A DNA stretch of 64,000 nucleotides from positions 32,809 through 96,808 of the forward strand of contig NZ_CABVPR010000014.1 in the NCBI RefSeq assembly GCF_902499135.1, in the 5' to 3' direction. The first letter of the stretch is position 1. Each line of letters starts with the position of its first letter. The position numbers were made by a program, and so were the translations under genes. Under the pieces are notes generated by a model. That model saw nothing but the letters and a program-made list of their open reading frames with translations. It did not search any database and had not been told where the DNA came from. Of this stretch, positions 42,784 to 53,071 are shown piece after piece. Source of the stretch: Burkholderia dolosa (GTDB lineage Bacteria; Pseudomonadota; Gammaproteobacteria; Burkholderiales; Burkholderiaceae).

Positions 42784-44330
42784 ATCTCGGCGCAACGTTC
42801 GTCTTCGTCCTGCTGTTCATCGGCGTCACGATCCTCGGTTTTCTCGCGGCGAACTGGCGTCGCGGCGATCTCGCGCATCTCGACGAATGGGGGCTCGGCG
42901 GCCGCCGCTTCGGCACGATCGTCACGTGGTTCCTGCTCGGCGGCGACCTCTATACCGCATACACGTTCGTCGCGGTGCCCGCGCTCGTGTTCGGCGCCGG
43001 CGCGATGGGCTTCTTCGCGCTGCCGTACACGATCCTGATCTATCCGTTCGCGTTCGTGGTGTTCCCGAAGCTGTGGAGCATCGCGAAGCGGCACGGCTAC
43101 GTGACCGCCGCCGATTTCGTCAACGCACGCTACGGCAGCCGGATGCTCGCGCTCGCGATCGCGGTGACGGGCATCGTCGCGACGATGCCGTACATCGCGC
43201 TGCAGCTGGTCGGCATCGAAGTGGTGATCGGCGCGCTCGGCTTCGATACGACCGGCTTCGTCGGCGACCTGCCGCTGATCATCGCGTTCGCGATCCTCGC
43301 CGCGTACACGTACACGTCGGGGCTGCGCGCGCCGGCGATGATCGCGATCGTGAAGGACATCCTGATCTACGTGACGATCGCCGCGGCGATCATCGTGATC
43401 CCGGCGAAGCTCGGCGGCTTCGGGCACATCTTCGCGAGCGTGCCGCCGGCGAAGCTGCTGCTGAAGGCACCCGATGCGGCGAGCCTGAACGGCTACAGCG
43501 CGTACGCGACGCTCGCGATCGGCTCCGCGCTCGCGCTGTTCCTGTATCCGCATTCGGTCACCGCGATCCTGTCGTCGTCGTCGGGCAACACGATCCGGCG
43601 CAACATGGCGATGCTGCCCGCGTATTCGTTCGTGCTCGGCCTGCTCGCGCTGCTCGGCTACATGGCGCTCGCGTCCGGCGTGAAGGACATGCCGCAGTAC
43701 GCGCCGTACTTCAAGGCGTTCGGTCCGAACTTCGCGGTGCCCGCGCTGTTCCTGAACTACTTCCCGTCGTGGTTCGTCGGCGTCGCGTTCGCGGCGATCG
43801 GCATCGGGGCGCTGGTGCCGGCCGCGATCATGTCGATCGCCGCCGCGAACCTCTATACGCGCAACATCCACCGCGAATTCGTGAACCGCAACATGACGCA
43901 CGATCAGGAGACGCACGTCGCGAAGCTCGTGTCGCTGATCGTGAAGGTCGGCGCGGTCGCGTTCATCCTCGGGCTGCCGCTCACGTATGCGATCCAGCTG
44001 CAGCTGCTCGGCGGAATCTGGATCATCCAGACGCTGCCGGCGATCGTGCTCGGCCTGTATACGCGCGTGCTCGATCATCGCGGGCTGCTCGTCGGCTGGG
44101 CGGCCGGCATCGTATGCGGCACGTGGATGGCGATCTCGCTGAAGCTCGCCAGCTCGATCTTCACGATCCACCTGTTCGGGCTTGCGATTCCCGGCTATGC
44201 AGCGGTGTGGTCGCTGGTCGTGAACCTCGTCGTGTCGGTGGTCGTCAGCGTGGCGGTGCGCGCGATCGGCATGACGCATGCGGAAGACCGCACGCGTCCG
44301 GAGGATTATCTGGACGTGGTCGAAAGCTGA
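42780..44330 (+). CDS. mctP: MctP-type monocarboxylate permease, sodium:solute symporter family (516 aa)
   Basis: Starts at ATG 42780 (MNLGATFVFVLLFIGVTILG) within the DUF3311 stop. Thirteen or so helices; family motifs include LDEWGLGGRRFGTIVTWFLLGG at the second helix region, YVTAADFVNARYG and SIAAANLYTRNIHREFV. Rhizobial MctP takes up lactate, pyruvate and alanine; the same range is likely. A hairpin terminator follows 49 bases after the stop. Confidence 0.88.
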   Translation: MNLGATFVFVLLFIGVTILGFLAANWRRGDLAHLDEWGLGGRRFGTIVTWFLLGGDLYTAYTFVAVPALVFGAGAMGFFALPYTILIYPFAFVVFPKLWSIAKRHGYVTAADFVNARYGSRMLALAIAVTGIVATMPYIALQLVGIEVVIGALGFDTTGFVGDLPLIIAFAILAAYTYTSGLRAPAMIAIVKDILIYVTIAAAIIVIPAKLGGFGHIFASVPPAKLLLKAPDAASLNGYSAYATLAIGSALALFLYPHSVTAILSSSSGNTIRRNMAMLPAYSFVLGLLALLGYMALASGVKDMPQYAPYFKAFGPNFAVPALFLNYFPSWFVGVAFAAIGIGALVPAAIMSIAAANLYTRNIHREFVNRNMTHDQETHVAKLVSLIVKVGAVAFILGLPLTYAIQLQLLGGIWIIQTLPAIVLGLYTRVLDHRGLLVGWAAGIVCGTWMAISLKLASSIFTIHLFGLAIPGYAAVWSLVVNLVVSVVVSVAVRAIGMTHAEDRTRPEDYLDVVES

Positions 44331-44378
44331 AGCGTGCGGCGCGGCTGCGCGCCGCGCCGCACGCGTGTGGGACGGCGC

Positions 44379-44409
44379 CGCCCGCCGCTGCGAAGCGGCG
44401 GGCGTTTTC
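44379..44409 (+). terminator. intrinsic terminator after mctP
   Basis: CGCCCGCCGCT-GCGA-AGCGGCGGGCG followed by TTTTCG: an 11-bp perfect stem with a four-base loop. Confidence 0.82.
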
Positions 44410-44416
44410 GCTTGCG

Positions 44417-44869
44417 TCAGCGCTGCGCGCGCTCGGCGAGCGCGTCGCGCTGCGACAGATCCTCGACGTTGACCATCCAGTGCACGCCGAAACGATCCTT
44501 CGCCATCCCGAAGCCGAGCGCCCAGAACGTCTTCTGGAACGGCATCGTCACTTCGCCGCCGTCCGCGAGCGCATCGAACAGCTTCTTGCCTTCTTCGACC
44601 GTGGCCGGGTTCAGCGACAGCGAATAGCCGGTATGCGTGCCGCCCTGCGTGCGGCAGTCGCCGTCCGAGCACATGATCGTCGAATCGCCGATCGTGAAGT
44701 TCGCGTGCATCACCTTGTCGTTCATCTCCGGCGGCATCGGCTGCTCCGGATTCGGCGGCGCGTCGCGGAAATACATCTTGAACATCGTCTTTGCGCCGAG
44801 CGCCTTCTCGTAGAACTGAAGGGCTTCGTCGGCCCTGCCGTAGAAGGTCAGGTACGGTTGGACTTGCAT
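44417..44869 (-). CDS. PhnB-like VOC protein (150 aa)
   Basis: It starts at ATG 44869 (MQVQPYLTFYGRADEALQFY). The fold signature YLTFYGRADEALQFYEKALG, then DKVMHANFTIGDSTIMCSDG and GFGMAKDRFGVHWMVN, marks the PhnB/3-demethylubiquinone-methyltransferase-like VOC group. Such proteins rarely have a proven reaction; single-metal chemistry or small-molecule binding is possible. Its upstream region holds the tal terminator. Confidence 0.85.
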   Translation of the reverse strand: MQVQPYLTFYGRADEALQFYEKALGAKTMFKMYFRDAPPNPEQPMPPEMNDKVMHANFTIGDSTIMCSDGDCRTQGGTHTGYSLSLNPATVEEGKKLFDALADGGEVTMPFQKTFWALGFGMAKDRFGVHWMVNVEDLSQRDALAERAQR

Positions 44870-45011
44870 CGTGTGTCTCCTTGGGTCCGGCGCCGGCGCG
44901 TGCGCGCCGGCTCGGCGTCGTGCGGGGTTGACCGGGAGGAGCGTGCCGGGAAGCGGCCGGCGCACCCGTGACGTGGATTGTAGTGCGCGCGCATCGCGAT
45001 GGAACGGAAAA

Positions 45012-45044
45012 TAAAACGGCCGCGAACGCAACGTTCGCGGCCGT
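45012..45044 (-). terminator. intrinsic terminator after tal
   Basis: On the minus strand ACGGCCGCGAACG-TTG-CGTTCGCGGCCGT is followed by TTTATTTTCC, 93 bases after the transaldolase stop. A 13-bp perfect stem. Confidence 0.85.
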
Positions 45045-45136
45045 CGATGCGCGGCTGCTGACGGCTGTTGCCAGCGTGGTCGACTGGGCCGATGACAGCC
45101 GACGACGACCGGCAGCCGCCGATGCGCGGCGCGATT

Positions 45137-46090
45137 TCAGCGCAGCGCTTCGATCAGCTTCTCGAGCTTCACCGCATCGGCGGCGAACACGCGGATGCCT
45201 TCGGACAGTTTTTCCGTCGCCATCGCTTCGTCGTTCAGCTGGAAGCGGAACGACGCCTCGTCGATCGCGACGCGCGCGGACGGCTTGTCCTGCAGCGTGT
45301 CCGGCGACAGCTTGCGCGACACCGTGTCGTTGCTGTCCTGCAGCTTCTGCAGCAAGTCGGGACTGATCGTCAGCAGGTCGCAGCCCGCGAGTTCGACGAT
45401 CTGGCTCGTCGTGCGGAAGCTCGCGCCCATCACCTCGGTCTTGTAGCCGAACGTCTTGTAGTACGTGTAGATGCGGCGCACCGACTGCACGCCGGGATCG
45501 TTCGCGCCGCCGTTCTTCGCTTCGTCCCAGTCGGCGCCGGCCTGCTTCTTGTACCAGTCGTAGATGCGACCGACGAACGGCGAGATCAGTTGCGCACCGG
45601 CTTCCGCGCACGCGGCGGCCTGTACGAGCGAGAAAAGGAGGGTCATGTTGCACTTGATCCCTTCCTTCTGCAGCACTTCGGCCGCGCGGATGCCTTCCCA
45701 CGTCGACGCGAGCTTGATCAGGATACGCTCGCGCGCGATGCCGGCCGCTTCGTACAGCTTGATCAGCTCGTGTGCCTTGTCGATCGAGCGCTTCGCGTCG
45801 AACGACAGGCGCGCGTCGACCTCGGTCGACACGCGGCCCGGAATCAGCTTCAGGATCTCGGTACCGAATGCGACGAGCAGGCGGTCAATGATGAAGTCGG
45901 TGCTTTCGTTGTGGTGATCGCGGACGGTTTTCTCGAGGATCGGCTTGTACGCGTCCTTCTGGACGGCCTTCAGGATCAGCGACGGGTTCGTGGTCGCATC
46001 CTGCGGCTTGAACTGCGCAAGCTGCTGGAAATCGCCCGTGTCGGCGACGACGGTCGTGTACTGCTTCAGCTGGTCGAGTGCGGTAGTCAT
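45137..46090 (-). CDS. tal: transaldolase (317 aa)
   Basis: Pentose phosphate pathway enzyme moving a dihydroxyacetone unit between sedoheptulose-7-phosphate and glyceraldehyde-3-phosphate. The Schiff-base Lys is in [29 protein letters not shown] and [18 protein letters not shown] are family signatures, and [13 protein letters not shown] completes the phosphate site. Length is that of subfamily 1 (TalB-like). Monocistronic, with its own terminator. Confidence 0.96.
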   Translation of the reverse strand: MTTALDQLKQYTTVVADTGDFQQLAQFKPQDATTNPSLILKAVQKDAYKPILEKTVRDHHNESTDFIIDRLLVAFGTEILKLIPGRVSTEVDARLSFDAKRSIDKAHELIKLYEAAGIARERILIKLASTWEGIRAAEVLQKEGIKCNMTLLFSLVQAAACAEAGAQLISPFVGRIYDWYKKQAGADWDEAKNGGANDPGVQSVRRIYTYYKTFGYKTEVMGASFRTTSQIVELAGCDLLTISPDLLQKLQDSNDTVSRKLSPDTLQDKPSARVAIDEASFRFQLNDEAMATEKLSEGIRVFAADAVKLEKLIEALR

Positions 46091-46265
46091 GGCGATTCGG
46101 GAGGAGGGCGCAACGCGCCGGGGTTCTCACGGGCCGCGCGAGCGCGGCGGCGAAGCGAGGCGGCGCGGCGCGCCGTCTCCGATCCGCTATTTTAGGCCCG
46201 ATTCGCGTCGCGCACGTTTTGCCGGGCCGAACGCGGTGCGCGCTCGCGCGGCATGCGCCGTGGCG

Positions 46266-47498
46266 TCATGCGTTGCGGCGCGCGTTCAGGATCGTCTGCG
46301 TGACGATTCCGGCAACGAGCCCCCAGAACGCCGAGCCGATCGACAGCAGCGTGAGGCCCGACGCGGTGACCATGAACGTGACGAGCGCGGCTTCGCGCTG
46401 CTTCACGTCCTGCATCGCGTTCGCGAGCCCGCTCATGATCGAGCCGAACAGCGCGAGCGCGGCGACCGACACGACGAGCGCCTTCGGCAGCGCCGCGAAC
46501 AGCGCGGCGATCGTCGCGCCGAAGATGCCCGCGATCAGGTAGAACGTGCCGCACCACACGGCGGCCGTGTAGCGTTTCGCGCGGTCTTCGTGCGCTTCGG
46601 GGCCCGTGCAGATCGCGGCCGTGATCGCCGCGAGGTTCACGCCGTGCGAACCGAACGGTGCGAGCAGCAGCGACGCGATGCCGGTCGTCGCGATCAGCGG
46701 CGACGATGGCGTCTGATAGCCGTCCGCGCGCAGCACCGCGATGCCCGGCACGTTCTGCGACGCCATCGCGACGACGAACAGCGGGATCCCGATGCTGACG
46801 ATCGACGCGATCGAAAACGCGGGCATCGTGAACACCGGTTTCGCGAACTCGATATGGAACCGGCTGAAGTCGAGCAGTCCGAGCGCGCCGGCCACCGCCG
46901 TGCCGACGACGAGCGTCGTCACGATCGCGTAGCGCGGCGCGAGCCGCTTGACGATCAGATATGTGAAGAACATCGCGAGCACGAGCGCGGTCTGAAACTG
47001 CGCGGCGCGAAAGATCTCGATGCCGATCTCGAACAGGATGCCGGCGAGCAGCGCGGCGGCGATGCCGGCCGGGATCCGCTTCATCAGCGTGTCGAACAGC
47101 CCGCTCACCCCGACCGCGCTCAGCAGCAGCGCGCACACGACGAACGCGCCGATCGCGTCCGGATACGGAACGCCGGGCAGCGACGCGATCAGCAGCGCGG
47201 CGCCGGGCGTCGACCATGCGACGACCACCGGCGCGCGAAAGCGCAGCGACAGGCCGATCGTCGTGACCGCCATGCCGATCGACAGCGCCCAGATCCACGA
47301 CGAGATCTGCGCATCGGTCAGGTGAGCCGCGCGGCCGGCCTGGAACATCAGCACGAGCGAACTCGTGTAGCCGGTCATCATCGCGACGAAGCCGGCGACG
47401 AGCGCCGACACCGACGTATCGGCGAAAAAACGGGTGAAAACGCGGGCGAAAACGCGGCCGCCGACGCGGTGCGCACTCGCGGTGGGCGAAGGATTCAT
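46266..47498 (-). CDS. benE: BenE-family benzoate/proton symporter (410 aa)
   Basis: About twelve helices. FVAMMTGYTSSLVLMFQAGR at helix 1, SRFRAPVVVAWSTPGAALL-type region (LRFRAPVVVAWSTPGAALLI) and GSHGVNLAAITAAICTGPEA at the middle fit BenE. Other ben genes are absent nearby, so the substrate (benzoate or another aromatic acid) is by family only. It reads toward tal but with a 175-base gap. The symbol is given on family grounds. Confidence 0.85.
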   Translation of the reverse strand: MNPSPTASAHRVGGRVFARVFTRFFADTSVSALVAGFVAMMTGYTSSLVLMFQAGRAAHLTDAQISSWIWALSIGMAVTTIGLSLRFRAPVVVAWSTPGAALLIASLPGVPYPDAIGAFVVCALLLSAVGVSGLFDTLMKRIPAGIAAALLAGILFEIGIEIFRAAQFQTALVLAMFFTYLIVKRLAPRYAIVTTLVVGTAVAGALGLLDFSRFHIEFAKPVFTMPAFSIASIVSIGIPLFVVAMASQNVPGIAVLRADGYQTPSSPLIATTGIASLLLAPFGSHGVNLAAITAAICTGPEAHEDRAKRYTAAVWCGTFYLIAGIFGATIAALFAALPKALVVSVAALALFGSIMSGLANAMQDVKQREAALVTFMVTASGLTLLSIGSAFWGLVAGIVTQTILNARRNA

Positions 47499-47557
47499 GC
47501 TGTCTCCGGGAGAGGCCGCGCGGCGGCGGCCTGCGTCTGTGGTCTACGGTCGGATCG

Positions 47558-48733
47558 TTACTTGCTGAGCGCACGCGTCGCGGTTTCGAGGCCCGCGAGC
47601 GTGAGCGGATACATGCGGTGGCCGAGCAGATCGCGAATGATCGCGACCGACTGCCGGTATTCCCATAGTCGTTCGGGCTCCGGGTTCAGCCATGCATGGT
47701 GCGGGAACTGGTCGGCGAGCCGGCGCAGCCAGACGGCGCCGGCTTCCGGGTTGTTGTATTCGGCCGAGCCGCCGGGCTGCAGCACTTCGTACGGGCTCAT
47801 CGTCGCGTCGCCGACGAAGATCAGCTTGTAGTCCGGCGTGAACTTGTGCAGCACGTCCCACGTCGCGGTGCGCTCCGAGTGACGGCGGCGATTGTTCTTC
47901 CACAGGTGGTCGTACACGCAGTTGTGGAAGTAGAAGAATTCCAGATGCTTGAATTCGGCCTTCGCGGCCGAGAACAGCTCTTCGGTGCGCTTGATGTGAT
48001 CGTCCATCGAGCCGCCGACGTCGAGCAGCATCAGCACCTTCACGTTGTTGTGGCGCTCGGGCACCATCCGCAGGTCGAGCCAGCCCGCGTTCGCGGCCGT
48101 GCTGCGGATCGTGCCGGGCAGGTCGAGTTCCTCCGCCGCGCCTTCGCGCGCGAAGCGGCGCAGGCGCCGCAGCGCGACCTTGATGTTGCGCGTGCCGATC
48201 TCGACCGAATCGTCGTAGTCGCGGTACGCGCGCGCTTCCCACACCTTCGCCGCGGTGCGGTTGCCGTTCGACGGGCCGCCGATGCGGATCCCTTCGGGGT
48301 TGTAGCCGCCGTGCCCGAACGGCGACGTGCCGCCGGTGCCGATCCACTTGTTGCCGCCTTCGTGGCGCTCCTTCTGCTCGTCGAGCAGTTCCTTCAGGCG
48401 CGCCATCAGCTTGTCGAGCCCGCCCATCGCTTCGATCTGCGCCTTCTCGTCCGGCGACAGCTCGCGCTCGAGACGCTTCTCGAGCCAGTCGAGCGGAATG
48501 TCGAACGCGTCGGACGGCAGCGCCGACACGCCGTGGAAGTACGCGCCGAACGCCTGGTCGAACTTGTCGAAGTACTGCTCGTCCTTGACGAGCGTCATGC
48601 GCGCGAGGAAGTAGAACGCGTCGATCGACGGCGAGATCAGCCCGGCCTTCAGCGATTCGAGCAGCGTCAGGTATTCCTTCACCGAGACGGGCAGCTTGGC
48701 TGCGCGCAGCGCGTAGAAGAAATTGAGCAGCAT
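47558..48733 (-). CDS. VWA-domain (CoxE-like) protein partnered with MoxR ATPase (391 aa)
   Basis: A CoxE-like von Willebrand A protein. The C-terminal VWA domain has VLMLLDVGGSMDDHIKRTEE: the metal-ion-dependent adhesion motif reads D-V-G-G-S instead of DxSxS, as in other proteins of this subgroup. The N-terminal half is helical (LLNFFYALRAAKLPVSVKEY), with a Gly-rich spacer (TGGTSPFGHGGYNPEGIR). MoxR ATPase/VWA pairs act as chaperones that insert metals or mature enzymes. It follows the MoxR gene by 24 bases. Confidence 0.85.
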   Translation of the reverse strand: MLLNFFYALRAAKLPVSVKEYLTLLESLKAGLISPSIDAFYFLARMTLVKDEQYFDKFDQAFGAYFHGVSALPSDAFDIPLDWLEKRLERELSPDEKAQIEAMGGLDKLMARLKELLDEQKERHEGGNKWIGTGGTSPFGHGGYNPEGIRIGGPSNGNRTAAKVWEARAYRDYDDSVEIGTRNIKVALRRLRRFAREGAAEELDLPGTIRSTAANAGWLDLRMVPERHNNVKVLMLLDVGGSMDDHIKRTEELFSAAKAEFKHLEFFYFHNCVYDHLWKNNRRRHSERTATWDVLHKFTPDYKLIFVGDATMSPYEVLQPGGSAEYNNPEAGAVWLRRLADQFPHHAWLNPEPERLWEYRQSVAIIRDLLGHRMYPLTLAGLETATRALSK

Positions 48734-48757
48734 GGCCGGGCCTTCGCGGGTGGACGC

Positions 48758-49600
<843 letters not shown>

Positions 49601-49844
49601 GGCGGCGCTCTTCTTTAATCGCAAAAAAACCCAGTATAAGTCAGAAGGGCTGTCCGGTCCGGCCGCGCCCGCGTATCGTTGCGAAGCCGCGGCGGGGCGG
49701 GCCGGGGCGCCGTATGGACGCGTTCCCCGCCGACGCGGTACAATCTGGCCGTTTTTTTTGGCCTGCGTGGCGATCCGATAAGCAAAACGGCGCGGGCCGT
49801 GCCGCTTTGGCGCCAGTTTCCCCTCAAGCTAGGTTACAAGAGCT

Positions 49845-50204
49845 ATGAACAAATTCGTCGGCAAACACGTCGTTGTCGCAGCGCTCGTGGCGCTCGCGGG
49901 CAGCGCGCAGGCGGCCGGTGTGGTCGGCAACCCGAAGGACGGCGCAAGCAAGGCCGCGATGTGCATCGGCTGCCACGGCATCCAGGACTACCGCGCCGCA
50001 TATCCGGAGGTCTACCGGGTGCCTGTGCTCGGCGGCCAGAACCAGCAATATCTCGAGAACGCGCTGAAGGCCTACCGCAAGAAGGATCGTCACTTCCCGT
50101 CGATGAACGCGATCGCCGGTTCGCTGACGGATCAGGACATCGCCGATCTGGCGGCCTACTATGCCGCGCAGAAGGCCGACTCGAAGGACAATCCCTACAA
50201 GTAA
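49845..50204 (+). CDS. periplasmic c-type cytochrome (119 aa)
   Basis: A signal peptide (about 1-23, MNKFVGKHVVVAALVALAGS, cleaved at AQA-A) precedes one haem site CIGCHGI, with axial Met likely in FPSMNAIAGSLT. Single-haem class I cytochrome of the c553/c4-half type. A near-relative gene follows after 39 bases; together they resemble a split diheme cytochrome c4. It would carry electrons in the periplasm. Confidence 0.9.
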   Translation: MNKFVGKHVVVAALVALAGSAQAAGVVGNPKDGASKAAMCIGCHGIQDYRAAYPEVYRVPVLGGQNQQYLENALKAYRKKDRHFPSMNAIAGSLTDQDIADLAAYYAAQKADSKDNPYK

Positions 50205-50243
50205 GCGCGCGCCGCCGCACTCGTCGGCGGGACAGGAGCATTC

Positions 50244-50603
50244 ATGAACAACGCATTCAAGACGGCGGCGGCGATCGCATTCGCGGCCGGCATCGCGACC
50301 GGTACCGCGCACGCGGCCGACATCTCGAAGGGCCAGGAACTGGTCGAATCGCACAACTGCGCGGCCTGCCACGGCGCGCAGATGAACAAGCCGATCAACG
50401 CCGAGTATCCGCGCCTCGCGGGCCAGCACGCCGACTATCTCGTATGGGCGATGCGCCAGTACCAGATGGGCCTGACGAACCCGATGCTCGGCCGCAACAA
50501 CGCGATCATGCAGGCGCAGGTGCAGAACCTGTCGGTCAGCGACATGAAGGACATCGCGGCCTACATCGAGTCGCTGCAGGGCGACCTCGTGTTCAAGAAG
50601 TAA
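50244..50603 (+). CDS. periplasmic c-type cytochrome, paralogue of the preceding gene (119 aa)
   Basis: Signal peptide (MNNAFKTAAAIAFAAGIATG, cleaved at AHA-A), haem motif CAACHGAQ, and an axial Met candidate in GLTNPMLGRNNA. YPRLAGQHADYLVWAMRQY matches cytochrome c4/c553 proteins. Equal in length to its neighbour and co-oriented, with ribosome site ACAGGAG. Probably arose by duplication and is co-expressed. A strong terminator follows. Confidence 0.9.
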   Translation: MNNAFKTAAAIAFAAGIATGTAHAADISKGQELVESHNCAACHGAQMNKPINAEYPRLAGQHADYLVWAMRQYQMGLTNPMLGRNNAIMQAQVQNLSVSDMKDIAAYIESLQGDLVFKK

Positions 50604-50630
50604 GCGACGGCCGCACGGCCGACGCCATGC

Positions 50631-50661
50631 AAATACCCCGCCGAGGCGGGGTATTTTTTTG
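50631..50661. terminator. intrinsic terminator after the cytochrome pair
   Basis: AAATACCCCGCC-GA-GGCGGGGTATTT with a T7 run on the plus strand and A-rich 5' side; may also serve the convergent DUF1841 gene. Confidence 0.88.
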
Positions 50662-50697
50662 TCTGCGGCACGGCGGCACGGCGCGCATCCGGTGCGC

Positions 50698-51132
50698 TCA
50701 GTCTTGCGATGCGCGGCGCAGGATGCGCTGCAGGTACGCGTCGGTATCGGGCGGCGTGTTCGTGCGCTGCGCTTCCCAGATCGTCTCGCCGAGGCATTCC
50801 ATGATCGCGTGCTGCGCGTCGTGCGTCGAATCGAGCTTCGCGGCCAGCTTGTCGTGCGCCGCGCGGATGCCGGGCGGCTGGTCGATCGACAGCTGCTCGC
50901 TGATCGCGAGGTGCATCGACAGGTGCAGGAACGGGTTCGTCCGGCCTTCCTCGGGCGTGTAGTCGCGCGCGGCGGCGCCGTCGGCGTCCTCGAGTTCGGC
51001 GTGGTATTCGGGGTGCTCGACGATCCAGTCGGCCGCGATCGCTTCGAGCGGCGTCAGAATCTCGCCCGCGCGCTGCTTGCGCCAGGTCTCGGTGAAAAAG
51101 CGACGTACGTCGTCGCGACTCGGATTGAACAT
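50698..51132 (-). CDS. DUF1841 protein (144 aa)
   Basis: Start ATG 51132 (MFNPSRDDVRRFFTETWRKQ), the invariant opening of DUF1841. Later HPEYHAELEDADGA, RTNPFLHLSMHLAISEQLSI with several His residues, and HDAQHAIMECLGETIWEAQR. The regularly placed His residues could bind a metal. No function is known to me. In betaproteobacteria it often lies near cytochrome c genes, as here, where it is convergent with the pair. Confidence 0.87.
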   Translation of the reverse strand: MFNPSRDDVRRFFTETWRKQRAGEILTPLEAIAADWIVEHPEYHAELEDADGAAARDYTPEEGRTNPFLHLSMHLAISEQLSIDQPPGIRAAHDKLAAKLDSTHDAQHAIMECLGETIWEAQRTNTPPDTDAYLQRILRRASQD

Positions 51133-51411
51133 GGTGGGGAGCGTCGTGATTCGGGCGGCCTCATGCCGCGTCGCGCATTGTACGCCCGGTCGGCATGCCG
51201 CGCTGGCGGTGCGCGGGCGCGTGCGATGCCGATCGATGGCCGCGCGGCCGCACGGCGGCACGGCGGCGAATTCCGCCTGCGGCGGGACACGTTCCCGCTT
51301 GCGCGCGGCCCGCGCCGCGGCGGCAGCGGGTAAGCGCGGGCTAGGCTGCGCGGCGCCGCGCCGTTACACTCCGACGATTCCCGTCGCTGCGCCGCCGGCG
51401 CCCGTTTCGTC

Positions 51412-52341
51412 ATGACCGTTGCCGTCCGTTCGTCGTCCGTCGCGCTGCAGGGCGCGCTCTACGTCGCGCTGTCCGCCGCCGCGTTCGGCGCGATGGCCAT
51501 TTTCGGCCGCTATGCGTATGCGGCCGACGTCGACGTGCTCGGACTGCTGATCGTGCGCTTCGCGATCGGCGGCGCGCTGCTGGCCGCGATCGCGCATCGC
51601 CGCCGCGTCGTGTGGCCGCGCGGCCGCGCGCTCGCGCCGCTCGTCGCGATGGGCGCGCTCGGCTACGTCGGACAGTCGTTCTGCTATTTCAGCGCGCTGC
51701 AGCATGCGCAGGCGAGCCTCGTCGCGCTGCTGCTGTATCTGTATCCGGCGTTCGTCACGCTGCTGGCCGCGTGGTGGCTCGGCGAGCGCCTGACGCGCGC
51801 GAAGGCCGTCGCGCTCGTGCTGTGCGTCGCCGGCTCGGCGCTGATGGTCGGCGGCGGGCGCGGCGAGCCGCTCGGAATCGCGCTCGCGCTGGCTGCCGCG
51901 GTCATCTATTCGCTGTACATCGTCGGCGGCACGAAGGCCACGCGCGGTGTCGATCCGCTCGCGACGACGGCGATCATCTGCTTGTCGGCGACCGCGACGC
52001 TCGTCGCGATCGCGGTCGTGCGCACCGCGGCGTTCGGCACGCCGCCGCGCTGGCCCGCGACCGCCGACGGGTGGGCGTCGATGCTCGCGATCGCGCTGGT
52101 ATCGACGGTGACCGCGATGCTCGCGTTCTTCGCCGGGCTCGAACGGCTCGGCGCCGCGCGCACGTCGATGCTGTCGACGCTCGAGCCGGTCGTGACGGTC
52201 GCGCTCGCGGCGCTGCTGTTCGGCGAGGCATTGACGCCGATGCAGTGGGCAGGCGGCGTCGCGATCCTCGCGGCCGTACTCGCGCTGGTGCGCGCGGGCG
52301 GTGCCGCGACCGACGATGCGACGGCGACCTCCAACGCTTAA
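51412..52341 (+). CDS. EamA-type DMT permease (309 aa)
   Basis: Ten helices in two EamA halves (GAMAIFGRYAYAADVDVLGL in half 1; VSTVTAMLAFFAGLERLGAA in half 2). Not close by eye to the permease at 34.4-35.3 kb beyond shared fold. Export of amino acids or other metabolites is the usual role. Single gene; convergent with nth. Confidence 0.85.
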   Translation: MTVAVRSSSVALQGALYVALSAAAFGAMAIFGRYAYAADVDVLGLLIVRFAIGGALLAAIAHRRRVVWPRGRALAPLVAMGALGYVGQSFCYFSALQHAQASLVALLLYLYPAFVTLLAAWWLGERLTRAKAVALVLCVAGSALMVGGGRGEPLGIALALAAAVIYSLYIVGGTKATRGVDPLATTAIICLSATATLVAIAVVRTAAFGTPPRWPATADGWASMLAIALVSTVTAMLAFFAGLERLGAARTSMLSTLEPVVTVALAALLFGEALTPMQWAGGVAILAAVLALVRAGGAATDDATATSNA

Positions 52342-52426
52342 TCGGGCAACGGCAAGACAGCGAGCGTGGCGCTGCGCGACGACGCGTGCCGCACCGGCGC
52401 GTCTACTCGCACCGCGCGCCGCCCGG

Positions 52427-53071
52427 TCACTCGTTCGGCGGCGGCGTTTTCGGCCTGAATTCGCACAGCGGCTCGATCGCGCAGTGCCAGCATTCGGGCT
52501 TGCGCGCCTTGCACACGTAACGCCCGTGCAGGATCAGCCAGTGATGCGCGTCGTGCAGGAATTCCTTCGGCGTGAACTTCTCGAGCGCCGCCTCGACGGC
52601 CCGCACGTCCTTGCCGGGTGCGAGGCCCGTGCGGTTGGCGACGCGGAAGATGTGCGTGTCGACGGCGATGGTCGGCTGGCCAAACGCGGTGTTCAGCACG
52701 ACGTTCGCGGTCTTGCGGCCGACGCCCGGCAGGCTCTCGAGCGCTTCGCGATCGGCCGGCACCTCGCCGTCGTAGCGCTCGAGCAGGATCCTGCTCGTCG
52801 CGACGACGTTCTTCGCCTTGGTCCGGTAGAGCCCGATCGTCTTGATGTACTCGGCAACGCCTTCCTCGCCGAGCGCGACGATTTGCCGCGGTGTGTTCGC
52901 GACCGGAAACATCTTGCGCATCGCCTTGTTGACCGACACGTCGGTCGCCTGCGCGGACAGCATCACCGCGATCAGCAGCTCGAACGGCGTCGTGTATTCG
53001 AGCTCGGTCGTCGGATGCGGGTTCAGGCTCTGCAGCGTTTCGTAGATCGCGCGTCGTTTGGTGGCGTTCAT
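52427..53071 (-). CDS. nth: endonuclease III (214 aa)
   Basis: Base-excision repair glycosylase/AP lyase for oxidised pyrimidines. Helix-hairpin-helix [14 protein letters not shown] carries the catalytic Lys120; the catalytic Asp138 is in [12 protein letters not shown]; the [4Fe-4S] cluster ligands follow C-X6-C-X2-C-X5-C from Cys187. The start overlaps the rsxB stop (ATGA), so the two are co-translated, echoing the rsx-nth link of enterobacteria. Confidence 0.96.
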   Translation of the reverse strand: MNATKRRAIYETLQSLNPHPTTELEYTTPFELLIAVMLSAQATDVSVNKAMRKMFPVANTPRQIVALGEEGVAEYIKTIGLYRTKAKNVVATSRILLERYDGEVPADREALESLPGVGRKTANVVLNTAFGQPTIAVDTHIFRVANRTGLAPGKDVRAVEAALEKFTPKEFLHDAHHWLILHGRYVCKARKPECWHCAIEPLCEFRPKTPPPNE